Source: Nannochloropsis salina CCMP1776 | Taxonomy: Eukaryota; Sar; Eustigmatophyceae; Eustigmatales; Monodopsidaceae | Assembly: GCA_004565275.1 (NCBI GenBank) | Contig: SDOX01000016.1 | Location: 969,352 to 1,033,351 of the forward strand | Direction of reading: 5' to 3' | DNA: 64,000 nucleotides | Shown here: positions 42,750-55,500 of the stretch, in pieces | Layout of the letters: every line of letters begins with the position of its first letter | Position numbering within the stretch: the first letter of the stretch is position 1 | Program-made: the position numbers and the translations under genes | Notes under the pieces: generated by a model | What the model was told of the DNA's origin: nothing | Databases searched by the model: none | Seen by the model: only the letters and a program-made list of their open reading frames with translations

Positions 42750-43240
42750 CGCACAGTCGTAATGCCTAAAAAATAAGACGACGGTGCGTTAGCTCTATCG
42801 GGATAACCTGGAAGGTCTTCTATAAGCGATGGTCCGTTTGGCGACGAAACTCCGAACAGGAGCTTGTTGTCTCGTGCATATTTGTAATCTAGTTCTGCAT
42901 CTGGCATGCCATTGTAAAAAGATCTATTTCTCTTCCCGTATGTAATGGGTAGTCGATATAACTTGGATGCTGTGCACGTGAGATCTGACAAAAAATTAGC
43001 GGCTCGGATCTGCCCCAAGCAAAGCGTCGCGGGCGAGATGTACATTTCTAAATCGCACTCCTGTTATGGCTTCGTCAGAAATGGAGTACTTTACAGAGAG
43101 AGTTTTTTTTTCTACCAGCGCTAGTATGAAGTCATGCACAACCGAAATATCGTTGTCGTCGCGTTGCTTAGGTAAATGTATTTGTAGGTCGGTATATAGC
43201 ACCTCACATGCTTCACTGTCACGCTCATATGCTTGCAGCA
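42747..43240 (-). CDS. Unrecognised open region, two frames, possible gene or pseudogene
   Basis: Two overlapping open stretches on the minus strand look coding by composition. The first, from about 43240 to 42996, includes QAYERDSEACEVLYTDLQIH and VVHDFILALVEKKTL. The second, in another frame down to the stop at 42746-42748, includes RAANFLSDLTCTASKLYRL, NGMPDAELDYKYARDNKLL and GPSLIEDLPGYPDRANAP. They overlap at 42996-43045 and no good intron joins the two frames. Alternatives are a short intron (GTACAT at about 43043 to the strong TTTTTTGTCAG near 42986) leading to an early stop, a real frame break, or chance. No start exon was found and no family is recognised. The region is AT-rich like its flanks. 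Confidence 0.25.
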
Positions 43241-43502
43241 GCCTTCACGTTTTCTCAGCGATGCCATTCCATCACAGGTTTAGCCACATTGACTCACATC
43301 AAAATGTCGCTTACACGAACACAAATAGGCATAGTTGCATTGTGCGGGAGTAAACCGTTCTCGATCTCCCCCGTTTCGGACGGGCCTGGCTTGCATATAG
43401 CTGTTGACTACCATAAACTTGCCTACTCACTTGCCTGTCCTCACTCGGATGATCATAGCGGACCACGCTACGCCTGCATCTTTGTAGCTTCTTTGCTCGA
43501 CA

Positions 43503-46500
43503 ATGAACCCTCCACCGCCTCCGAACGACCCTGCTGGACAAGAGCGCCAGGGTTTGAACGCTGGTGCGTCTGCTGAAGGCGCTCCAATCTCCTCATCTGC
43601 CTCTCCCGCTTTGCCCGTGACCACCAATCCTTTTTCAGCTTCAGCTGGTAGTACGCCGCCTGTCTATCCGGTGTCAGGGCAATCCCAGCAGCCACCTAGC
43701 GATATCTCGAAGCCTACAGAGCTCAGTAACTCTAGTGTCATAAATTCTGCAAGGCCGTCAATTTGGGAGGTGCAGGCAGAGCGACTGAAAGCGGGTAAGC
43801 AAGTTGCTAGGGACGATGTGATTAGAAATTGTATGGACGATTTCGACCATTATATCATCATTTGGTGACAGATGGGATTACTTCAGAAGACCAAGTCGCG
43901 ATTTTGTGTGAACTGAGGGACCGGGTCATTGAGACTGCACTTGCGACGACAGGTAGGTCCTAAGAAGGAAACCTCCGAACCATGTTAGAGGAAAGACAAT
44001 GGAACGAGGCTTCTTTAAATATCCTATCATCTTCCATTCTGAAAGACGGGAATATTTCATGCGTACACTATACCTATCTTATCCTTACTCCAGTGGTGGA
44101 ATATCCAGCTTTTCTGGAACACTTGCTCCCCGTCTTCGAATTGGTGCTCCAAACCGTGCCCGTTCAAAGCCTTGAAAATGTGCAACACAAAATACGGTAC
44201 GTCCCAGGTCCCTTTTAAACTCCTCATCGCCACTCTATCCGCTTCTGACAAATATGTGCCTCTAAGTTCGTTGCTTTATTTCATATTCTTCCCGCCTTAC
44301 TTCCTCCGCGACTCGACCGCGATTCTTCGTGTTTGCCTCTCGTTCACGACCTTTTGAAAATCTTTATTCCGCATACTGATTCCGTGGTTCTCCACGCAGG
44401 CACTCAATTATTGACATGCTTGAACGATTGCTTCCTTCGGAGACCCTGAAACCCTACAAAGACCGCCTCCTTTCGCTGGCCCTCGAGATTGTCCGGAAGG
44501 ACAACGAAGAGAATGCGGTGCTCGGTGCCAAGGTAACGCCTGTCCTCCACTGTCGTATGTAGATCAGGGCATTAGTAGGATTAGCAGCATTTCTCATACC
44601 TTGTATGCCACTGCCAGATTCTTTCCAACCTTTTCAAAGCCTACCGAGGGAAACTTGAGAACCACGTCGAGCCTTGTTTCCTTCTGGTCATGGACATGTA
44701 TCGGGTAAGTGACATGACTGAAGGGGAAAATGATGACAAAAGTAAGGAGGCTTGCATGGACCATCTGATTTTCACCCTCTTTCACGGTGTAGCTCCTCCC
44801 TGAAGCCGTCAACGAGGCGTTCGCCCCTTCGTCTGCCTCGGCCCTGGAGGAGCAACAAGAGGAGGAGGAAAGCACTAGGGGTATGGCAGCGGCCTCTCCT
44901 ACCTTGGACAGGCTACCATCGGAAGGAAGCGCGTCTGGACACGGTAGTGGGCAATCAGATCGACGCAAGGGACCATTGCCGCTGGGAATGAAAAGCTTCA
45001 AGGTAAAGATGCCGGCAGGGAAGAGGGAAAGTTAAGATTTTGTAGGCGAATTGCCTCTAATGCCTCGTCTTGGTGTCCTTTAAAGTTCACCCCTTTCATC
45101 GCTTCTATCCCCTGCCTCTTTATCCCTCTTCTCATTAATTCCACCAATTTCCAGGTCCTGGTCGAGTGTCCGTTTTTGATAATGGTGCTGTCTTCCTACT
45201 ACCCCTCAGTCCAACAACATCCGTGGGTGGCGGATTTGATTGGACTGGCTATCAAGGGATTAGAGCTTCGACCTCCTGAGAAGGTATGTGCGCGGGGGAT
45301 GGATCTAATGGAAGTAGAGAGGAATGTAGGTGGGGGGGAAAGGAGTACGCTGGCGTTCCGTTAGTAAGGGCAGCATCGAGGGGCGAATTTGATTTTTCTT
45401 CCAATTTAACATTTCATATCTTCCTCAGGCGGCATTAAAGCAACGAGTGCTCTTCCGGGAGTTCCTGGCTCTGCAGATCAAGACCGTCAATTTCCTGTCT
45501 TGGAATCGGCAGCATGTAAGCCTTTTTCCTTCTTGTTCTTCCCTCTGTCATCGTAGCATCGACGTCGCATTTTGTCCTCTCTCCTCCCTCCGCTCACTCG
45601 CTATCGCCATTCTTGTCACGTACTTCTTTTCACCCTGAAATTCCGCAGGCCAAGCTGCTGGTTCCCTATCAGGACACTATGATTGCCTCCGCCGTCTGGC
45701 TCTTGCAGAACTGCCCTGGAGAATTCGCGAGCAACCGCAAGGTACACTCTCTTTACTGGGTTATGTCCATTTTCTCTTGTGTCGTTTGGCTTTGTATATT
45801 CCTCATCAAACTTTTTTTTTTTTCAGGAACTCCTGACCGCCATGCGCTACATGATTCAAAGCGAAATGCGCGAGGGTTTCCTTGTTCATGGTAAGGTTTT
45901 CACAGTCTTGTTCATTCATCAGCCCCAATGGCCCCTAAAGCGTGACGCTCCCTCCGTTTATCGACTCACATGCGCAATTAGTTGATGTCCTACTGGACGA
46001 AGCAACTCTGGAAGGGATCCCTCCATCGTCCTTAACCAGCTCGTCCTCCACTTCCTCCGCCGGCCGGCCTCACGATGCACTCCGCACCTCCTCCCTCAAT
46101 ATGCTGAGTGAACTGGTCTCACCCTTGCGTGAAAAGCTGTCGACGCAACAGGTGAGATTACGCAGATCAAGGAAGATATTAAGTATTTTTATCCACGTCT
46201 CACGAGGTGTTGCCTTGACTTTGCTGAGCACATGCCGTCTCCCTGCCCTATATTCTCTCAGCTTTCGGCCGTGGTCTACCTGTTCTCCAAGCATGTGCAC
46301 GACCCCACGCTTCCCCTTGCGACTCAGACGCTTGCTGTACGCGTGCTTTTGCATCTAGTCGACAGCATTTGTCGAAATGCCTCGAGTGAGGAAGGGTTAC
46401 AGCAGGTAGGACTTATTGGCTTTCAGCTCTTTGTTTATGTCTCGTGCCAGATATCGTACAAAAGGGAAGATAAAATTAGCAAGGGCCGTGTGAGAGGAGA

Positions 46501-49500
46501 CTGCGCTATGAACCATAAATACCTTACTCGTCTTTTCTTCTCTAGGGCCGTCGTCTTCTGTTCTGGATCTTGCAAACCTTGGTGGAGAAATTTGGATCGC
46601 TGCGTGCCTACCTTCCTAAGCTCGGTAGGACGTTGTTTTTCTGTTGGGAAATGTCCATCTTACCAAGCATTGTCTTCCCCCATGTCGTATGTATTTTGTT
46701 GGCTCCACGCATGTCATATTCCTCGCTACATCTTCTCATGCTACAGAGGCGCAGGAACGAGTAAAGGCTATGGAACAAGAAGTTCACGATCAGGGGGCTT
46801 TGCGACAGCTTCCGTCTCCCTCTCCTGCGTCCTCTGCATCCTCTCCCTTTCATCGTCCCTTCTCCTCTCCCATGCCGTATGCAGCTGGTAATCTATCCAC
46901 GCCTGTGACAGCCGCAACACCGAGCATGAGTGCCAACCCGGGGTCTACAGCGTTTCGTAAACCCAATCCCGCAGTCATCGAGCGGGTTGAGCGGTAGGTG
47001 GATCTGCCAGATCCTGTTGGGAATAATTTTCAGTTGCTCACATATTGACTCTTGGTTTCTCCTTCTCTGATATTATTGTGCGAAAAAAACTATTTCTGCG
47101 TTTTCAAAGCGTGGAAATGAACGAAAATCTACGGGCCGGAAAGGACTTGATTAAAACGATGATGGTTGGTTTAAAAACCGTGATATGGTGCCTCTTGAAT
47201 CCCCAGCAGGTAAGCTGTCGTCTTGGATTAGCATAAATCGTCCTATTCAACCGAAAATCACTTTTTGATCGTCGTTGTTTGATTTATTGGTGGCTTTTCT
47301 GTATATATATCAGGCAACCGCACGTGCCCAAGGTCAGCCTGCTCCTGTTGGACTTCAAGCGCGTGAGTCCCTCATTTTCCCTTTTAACGTTCCTTTTACT
47401 CAGTACGATGATGCTTCATATTGTTCCTCTGTCCGTAGGGCTTGCACTTGGGCCCATGGCTTCTTTTAACCAAAATATGCGCCTTTAATCTTCTCATTTC
47501 TCATTTTTCCTTTCCTTGAAAAGCGTCGCCACCCCTGCCCGCTGAGGAGACAGCCGTTCTCGTCAATTTCTTCGAATGGGCGCTCCTTTGTCTCCGCAGC
47601 TACAGCAAAGCCACAGGCTCCACTGGGCCTGAAGCGAAGGAAATATTTGAGCTCTTTGTGGGGGCATTACTGGTATGTTCACATTGTCGGTCAGGTCTTA
47701 TTTGCCATAAGCAGTACTTTGATTTTCACAGATAATTTCCCTCCTTATCTTCTCGGAACACTTAATTTCTTTTACCTCCATCGATGATCATTTTTTTATT
47801 ACATTCTTAACATATAGGATTTATTTTGTTTACATTCTCAAGTTAATGTGGGAGGTGTTGCAACTGGTCCCATCGTCAATCAAGAGTATTCCTTATCCCT
47901 CCGCTCTTCTAATTTTTAGGTCATGGAGGCTCCCACTTTGCGAGAAGTCATGGGTCGCAATCTTGAGCTTTATTTTAATGTCGTGTTGCAGGTAGGTTGA
48001 AGGCAAAGCGAGGGGATGACCATTTGGCCTTTTTTTGACAGTTAGACGCTTCTTTACATGGAAACAGGACTTCCACTTCCTGGCGATCGCGCAACAGCTC
48101 GTGTCATCAAACAATGCCGGTATATACCTGTGTATCTTGGTGCTTCCCTCTTCTTATTTTTTTTCTTTTTCCTGAAATATACCGCTCACTTTCTGCTATG
48201 TCTGGCCTCTCATTGTTTTCAATACATAGCCGTATCCGCGTCCGTAGCCGACATGCTGGTACATTTTTTCCTTGCTCACATCGAATTGCTGTCCGGAGAA
48301 GACAACGGCTCGTGCCGTCCCATTCTTGTGTTCCTTCCGCCTTCCTTCACTCCGGATAACCCGTCTTCTGCCTCACCGACTTCATCTCATGCTTCTACGG
48401 TGGCATCTACTCTTTTCCGCATGTTCTCTGTCGCCCTTCATTCCATCGCAAAATTTTCCGACAACGAGATTATCCTTCGCCCTCATTTGAAGCGACTTGT
48501 CCTGCTCTGTCAGCGAAATGCTTTATGGTACGAATTGTCCATTACACGTCTTTCTGCTGGATTCACGTTGCACGACTTAATTGTTTTTGAAAGTGCTGAT
48601 CAAGGCCAAAACGTTATTCGCATATACTCATAACAGTTATATTTTTTCTCTTCTTTTCTCACCTTTTTAATACAGCTGCCGACATCCATTTCAGTACCTA
48701 AGTGTCCTTCGAGTCCTATTCCGGATCATCTCAGGCGGGAAATTGGATGCGCTGATGCGAGAGATGTTCCCTTTGCTTCCTCATCTGTTGTTCGGTATGT
48801 AGCTAGCTATTGTAGTCTCATACTTTCTGCAAATGGCATCTATGCCCTTTGATGGGAAAGATTGGGCGTTGCAGCTTTGATCGCCTCTATTTCTCATTAA
48901 TTTAATCTCGCAAAATTTATTCTCGTCCTTCAGGATTTTACAAACTTCATGAGCGCACGGAAGACGACACCGACGATCACGTGCGGGATCTGCTAGTAGA
49001 GCTTTCTCTTACCGTCCCTGCGCGCTTATCCTCAATGGTGCCTTTCGTCGCACTTCTGATGCGAATGATTGTACAGGTTGAATGGGGGCCAGGGCGGTGC
49101 TTGGAGAGTTTGGAAGGAAGATGGCATCAACCATGTGCCATTTCGGCTTTGTGATGTTCCTTCGAGAAAATGACTCTCTTCTGTGCGTGATGTAAAATGT
49201 TTTTTTCCAATGTATCAATACCATACCTCGTATACTGATCTGCAGGCACTTCGTAGCAAGCCGGAATTGGCACACATCGGATTGCGCACATTGGAATTCT
49301 GGGTTGATAATTTGAACGTGGTAAGGCTAACAAGGCGAAATGATAAAGATGGCAGTGCTTCTGACAGTCAAAATCGTCCTTCAGCATGCTTCTAGGTTTT
49401 TATCGGTTTCCGAGGCCGAATATGCTCACTATAATTCTTAATCAATTTTCAACTCCACCGCTCCTTTTCCTTCCACTTTCCTCTAACAGGACTACCTGTG

Positions 49501-52500
49501 GCACATTCTTTCTCAACAGCCCACGATATTAAGCGACCTCTTCGCTGCCCTTTGCGAGCACTTGCGTCCTCAGCCGTATCCCTACGGGCACTTGGCAGCT
49601 CGGCTTCTTGGTACGCTTCTCCGACATTCTTATTAGATCTGCAAGGTTTTCACGTTTCTTATTTTTTTGTTCCCTAAGGAAAATTGGGAGGGAGAAATCG
49701 CAGCTTTTTGAAGGAGGTTCCGCCCCCCCTGCCATCTTTAAACATGCAGGTATGGAGTAGAATCAAAAGGGAGAAAGAGAATTTGGCATTATTATGGTAT
49801 CTAAAGATCGTCATACATGTCTTCACTGTTAGAGCCATTTATTGTATTTTCCTCGTCTTCGGGGGTTCCAAATCGCAGGTGAAAAAAGGCCGTGCTGGTA
49901 TTGGAGGTGGAAAAGCAGGAATTGGGATGGGTGGAGGCCTTTTGGAAACGCAAAATGGAGAAGAAGGGCTGATTGTGCCCCCTTCTATATTTGATGCCTC
50001 CACTAATGAGGCCTCATTTGGAAATGAGGAGGACGGGCATATGCAAGAAGTCCTCTTACCTTTGTTGTTCGATTGGAATAAGAAGGAAGGGGAGAAGGAA
50101 GCTCCTCCTTTTGCTTTGCCTTTGGATAGATGTATTGGCACAATAACTTCTTTATTGGATCGTCTGCTCCTAACTTCGTCGCCGCCTAAGTTGAAGTTCG
50201 ATGAGGAATCAGAAACTCGGATTGCAAACGATATAGATGGTGGAAATGAGATGAGCCTCGTGTCAACCAACTTCTTGTCGTCAGATGTGCTACTGCAAAA
50301 AAACAAAGATGCGGCATGGAAGGTTATTGTGGCATGTGTGGCAGCTCTAATTGTTGAAGACGGTGAGATAAAATGACCAGAGCGGGAGACGAAGGGATGA
50401 CACGACCAATCTTGACACAACTTTATTCTTACCTCTACACAACTTAGATTCAGAACTCGTTTTCCCGGATCCGGCCGGTGCTGTGAAAGCAAGGAAGAGA
50501 ACTGTGCAAGATCGCTTTGCAGAGCTGCTTCACAGCTCCTTGCCACCTCCTCCACTTTCTCGCCCTCTCTCATCCAACTCACCTTCCACTGAAGAAGGAA
50601 AGAAAGAAGACGGGACAGATAACGATGGAAAGACGGTAGACGCGTCACTTCTTTTCAGTACCATCAAGACTCGACGCTGCTTGGAAAAAGGAAATAAGCT
50701 GCTCAGGCAACTTTTAAGCGTGGTCGTGAGTGCTTGTGCTGATGTCCATTTGGGAGCCCAAGCGCGAAAGCTTGCGCGTGGTCTCGGTATCCACTTTCTT
50801 CTAGTGATGGCGACGCATACCGAGAAACTGAAAAAGGCAGTGGGAAACACCGAGAAGGATGAGAAAGAAGAGGATATGCAATTAGAAAACATGCCGGGCC
50901 AAGCGCCAGAGGAAACGAGTGCGGAGGTGAGAGCTTGTCGCTCAGCACAAAATTCATCATGCGGAGCATGAAGATGGAGTGCAGGCGCTGAGGGAGGAAT
51001 AGGAATCACATCGTCATAGCTTTGATCATTTCCTCATTTATCATAATCTGTTACAGTACGAGCTCAATCCTCTTGTCTCTGAAGCTTCGCTAAATCCTCT
51101 TGTATTGAAAGAGGTCATCTTATTAGCTCTGGTGGATGCTCGACCCGGTGTGCAGGTAAAGATCATGAACGCAACATGCATAGAATCATTGAGACAAGTT
51201 CTAAAGCAGCCTGACTTCTACCCGCGCCATCAAACCTCACAGGATGCCGCACTGTGGTTCCTCAACTCTCTCGCAGCTCCTTCGACCACGTTACACGTGC
51301 ACCGCCACTCTCTCAATCCTTTCTTCGACGACCTACTCTCTTCCACCCTCCGCAGTCTTTACCTTAAACGGGTTCGTTCCAAGCTGGGCGCAGCTAAGGG
51401 CGTGAAAATTTTGTGTGAAGCAATGGGTGCTGAGTGGACGCGGCGGCATGAGTTGCAGGTGGTCAAGGACTTGTTTTTCGTCCTCAAGGTAAGGTACATG
51501 AGAATATAAATCGATACATGTCTTTGCGATCTGGTCACTGTGAACTCATCTGACGATCTTTCAACCTATCAATCCCAGGATCAACCGTATGATGCTTCAG
51601 CTCCTGTGGTTGAAGACATCATGTCCGTTCTCCTTTCCCTCCTTACGCTTTGCCACACTTATGAAGAGGAGGAAGGGGAAGCAGAGAGGGGGAAAAAGAT
51701 AAAAGAAAAAGAAGAGATGTTGCGGCGGATTGTAAACTTGGTTGTTCAAGACTTGGAGAATGGAAAGCCTGCCGTTCGTGTGGGTGTGAAGGTACGCTTG
51801 TAAAAAAGGAGTGGGAGGCAAGAGGACAAAAACAGGAGCTCATTTTTCCTTCGTTTTCTGTAGGTCGTGCTTGCGCATCTAGATGAGCTACATTCCAAAT
51901 CAAGAAAGGTGGAGGGGAGCACGAATGAAAGTATGACGGTTTATGAAATGCTGGTCGACGGGAAAGACGCTTTGCTAAAACGTCTTCTGGAAAAGAAGGT
52001 AGGTGCCCGAGAAACGAAGCCCATGACAAAGCTGAATACTCTCGAGAACTATGACCGTCCGGACCACATAGAGTGTTCAAATTATTCATGAGCATTTCTT
52101 AAATACGTCTCAATCAACAATCATTTTTTCAATGGCGTAGGCGCATCATGTCAACACAAGCAAAATTGCACTCATCGACGCCTTGACATTCTGTCTACGG
52201 ACCACACAAGAGCCTGTAGTGCCTTCCATGGCTATCGCACCTCCTCCTGCTCAAGCTCCTCCTCATGTAGGCGCGGCCGATGAAGAAAAGAAGGAGATCG
52301 AAAGCCCCATGCCTGCCGCTTCAACATCTGTCCAGAAAAAGACACGGACTGACTTGCCAACCATGGTGCGAGAGGCTGCCGAAGCTTTGCAGAAGGAAAA
52401 GGAAGAGCAATTACGACGGTGCGTTTTGACTTACATAGGTGATATATCTGCTCAAGACTTACTCATCCTATGTTTCTCTTATATCCTTCTATATCAGTGA

Positions 52501-55500
52501 GGAAAAACGACTGTTTGCTTATCCGATCGTGCAATTATCAACGGAGCTGATGAAGCATTTGGTTGATGGTATGTAGACTTGGTGGATTGGATTTGCTATA
52601 TATATCGATACATCGGGTATTCTTTTAGAACGTTTCTCACAATTGTCACATCTTTACTTCAGTATTTGATTCCTCTTGTCGTGAAGATATCGGCGCTACT
52701 GGTGGTGGAAATGCTATTTCAGGTCCGCAGGGAGGTACGTCATGACGGTGTAAGACTTATAGTGGAAGAGGTACTGCATAAAAAGAAGTCATTGCTTTTC
52801 ACCCATCCACGAGTGCTCGGAGAGTCGGAAGACTCAGACTTGCGTCCATGTGAAATTTCAGACATGACGTTCGCTGTTGAAAAAGATGTGTTGAGCTGAT
52901 TGAATTATAGGGTGCAATCGATGCTTTACAAAGCTCTAAGAAAGTTGTGTTACTTCTCTTGACGCGTTTCGATAATCTCATCATTGGCTTATGTACCCAA
53001 ACCGCAGGTAATATTGCTGCGATGATAGACGATCGCGGCCGTAGCAGAGGAGGTGCTTACGACATAACTCCACGAAAATACTTGGAGGCGCAGAGCAAGT
53101 AGGTTAATGGATCGAGATTTATAACAGAAACCCCTCCTATGACTTAGCTCATGTTTCCTGCGTTTCAATTATAGGATGTCGGAGCATGTCAATGACATGT
53201 TCATGGTAGGCGAGCTTCCCCATGTCATGCAACTCCGGTTTTATACGCTTCGGTTGGTGGCAGCGACTTTCCGAAATAAGCACGAGATCGCCTTTTCTGA
53301 AGTATGTAATGTACACAGTCCCTCCCTCTTTATCTCCAGTTTCCATAAAAAAAATACTTACCGTTGGCATCACATATTCAATTACAGGAATTCAAAGACT
53401 TCAGGCAGCGAGTGGTGGTTTTATGCTTCCGAACTATCATCATGCAGTGCGATCCCGTGGCAGACGTGGCTTTGGAGGTGCGTTACTATTTAAAGCTGTG
53501 TTTTGACCAGCACACTTACTGTAACATGTGTGAATGTATCGTCAGATAGTATCGATAGGATCCTCCACCTTGCTATCCACTTTCTTTTCCCCCATTTTTA
53601 GACTCTTACTCTGTTGACAAGCATAAACAAGAACTTGCCAAAAGAAACGCTTCACAATTGCCTTCGTCCAGTTCTCAAATCGGTTCAGGACTATCGTTTG
53701 CTGACTGTCGCCAGCTTAGAGGTAGGGATTTTATCTGGAAAAAACGGGTTTGGATGGATAACGTTGACGACGAACCCTACCTTCAGTAAATTTAAATTGT
53801 GGCCCTAAGCTCTTTACTATCATCCTTCCGTTCACCAGGGCCTTCTACGCATCCTAGCTTCCCTGTCAAACCTATCTTCTCGCCTCTTCAATGTCAATTT
53901 TCCCGAAAAGCTTTTGGAACATTTGCAGGTGCAGTATTACATACACGCTTGCTTGTGCCAATATCTACTTAATGATCGAGAAAAAAAGGTGTTCCTCACA
54001 ATTGGATTAAATTGACATAGCTATGTGAATACTTAAGCGAGATATGTACTGCGTGTCGTATCATCTTGGTTTTTACTAATCCTTAGAGCGTTCGGCTCAG
54101 TTGTTTTATGAACTTAAGTACTCGTTCATCGCTCCGACCAAAAAGTTGTGGACATCACATATTTCCCTTTTCTATTTTTTCGCCCTCGCCTGTTCAGAAT
54201 TGGACGGAGCCGGAGGATAAAATTCTAAGTGAAGTCCGTGTAGGCATAAACGGTGCTGAACGTCCACCTGTATGGATGGAACCGGAAATTGCAGCCTCGA
54301 TTCTTCATCTCTTCCATCTCATAGAGCCCGGACCAGTGTTTTGCGAAAAGGTAAATAACATAGATCGCTTTCTTGTTTCGTCTCTATTCTTTTGATCGCA
54401 AGAAAAACAAAAGTCAAAGACAAAGAATCATTCATTTCGTTCACGTCCCGCACAGTTTCTGGCTCCTCTTGTGCAGGTGACCATCGCACTTCAAAATGTT
54501 CTCCCTAAGTACCGGTATAATTATCCGTCCGCTCCGGTCGAAAATGCCGCTGCCTATATTCAACGTGCCATGGCTATCGCTGCCGCTGCGCCTTTGCCCT
54601 TAACGACAGGAGCAGCAGCCACTGCAGCAGCGGTTGCAGCTGCACAAAAAGAGGAAGGTAATGAGAGCGTTGAAATGAATATTCCAGAGGAAGGCAAAGA
54701 AGGATTTGTTGCAGCCTCTCCCTTCATAGTGCCCTTGGCAAAGTTTTTGAATCGCTTTGTTGCCGAACCGGACTGCTCAGATCAGGTAAAGTACCATGTA
54801 AAATAGTCATCATTACCTGCGCAGCTTATCTTCGAGATACGTATTGCCGCTATAGATGTAAGCAGTTTTTTAAGTTGACAGTATTTCTTCGTTTATTCCA
54901 TCGTTCATACCTAGGTGATCGCTTTTTTCTTGGAGCCTCGACAGCTTGCCTCCGCCCCGACGCTCCAGCTTCTCACCAATGTTCTTCAAACGCCAGATGC
55001 TGAAGACTTCCGTTCTTTGTTTTTAAGCGCACCAGGTCTACACTCTCTTTTGACCATTGCTTTCGGTCTGGAGGGGGTACACTTGTATGGGGAAGTAACA
55101 AATGAAGGTCTGCCCGAGTGGCCATTGCTTAAACCGCAGAAAGACACGTGGACCGTGGAGAAGTTGAAGGAGGAGAGGAAGCAGCATGACACTGGTCTCC
55201 TCATCAATCATGGGCTCATCCTTTTATCTACACTTCTGCGCATGGAAGGAGACAAGGGCGACGCGGATACGGGTGGGCTGTTGGGCACTGGGGGTACACC
55301 CGTCATGCAGGCTCTGAGGTACCTGTGGTCGCTCCACCGCACGTCTTCTCCGTCCTACTATGGAGCGCCTTCAACACATCCTCCTTCTGTGCTCGATGAT
55401 GCCCATACACGGGCTCAGGCAGACCAGATCTTGATTTTGAAATGTCTACTGCAGTATTCAAAGACCCATCCGAAGGACTGTCAGGGGCTGGTATCCTTGC

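Noticed and set aside
43795-43868. Read-through of TRRAP exon 1 to the stop after HYIIIW
   Set aside because: A 77 bp intron 43795-43871 (GTAAGC to CAG) joins in phase 1 to the next TRRAP segment (GITSEDQVAILCELRDR), which better fits the gene.
49839-50648. 269-codon minus-strand open frame opposite TRRAP exons
   Set aside because: It spans sense TRRAP exons and an intron at 49.8-50.6 kb and has Ser-rich composition typical of an antisense shadow.
52579-52899. 106-codon hydrophobic open frame within TRRAP (52579-52899)
   Set aside because: Not accepted as a separate gene. It probably overlaps a TRRAP exon, but the splice phases here did not resolve, so exon limits in this part are left open.
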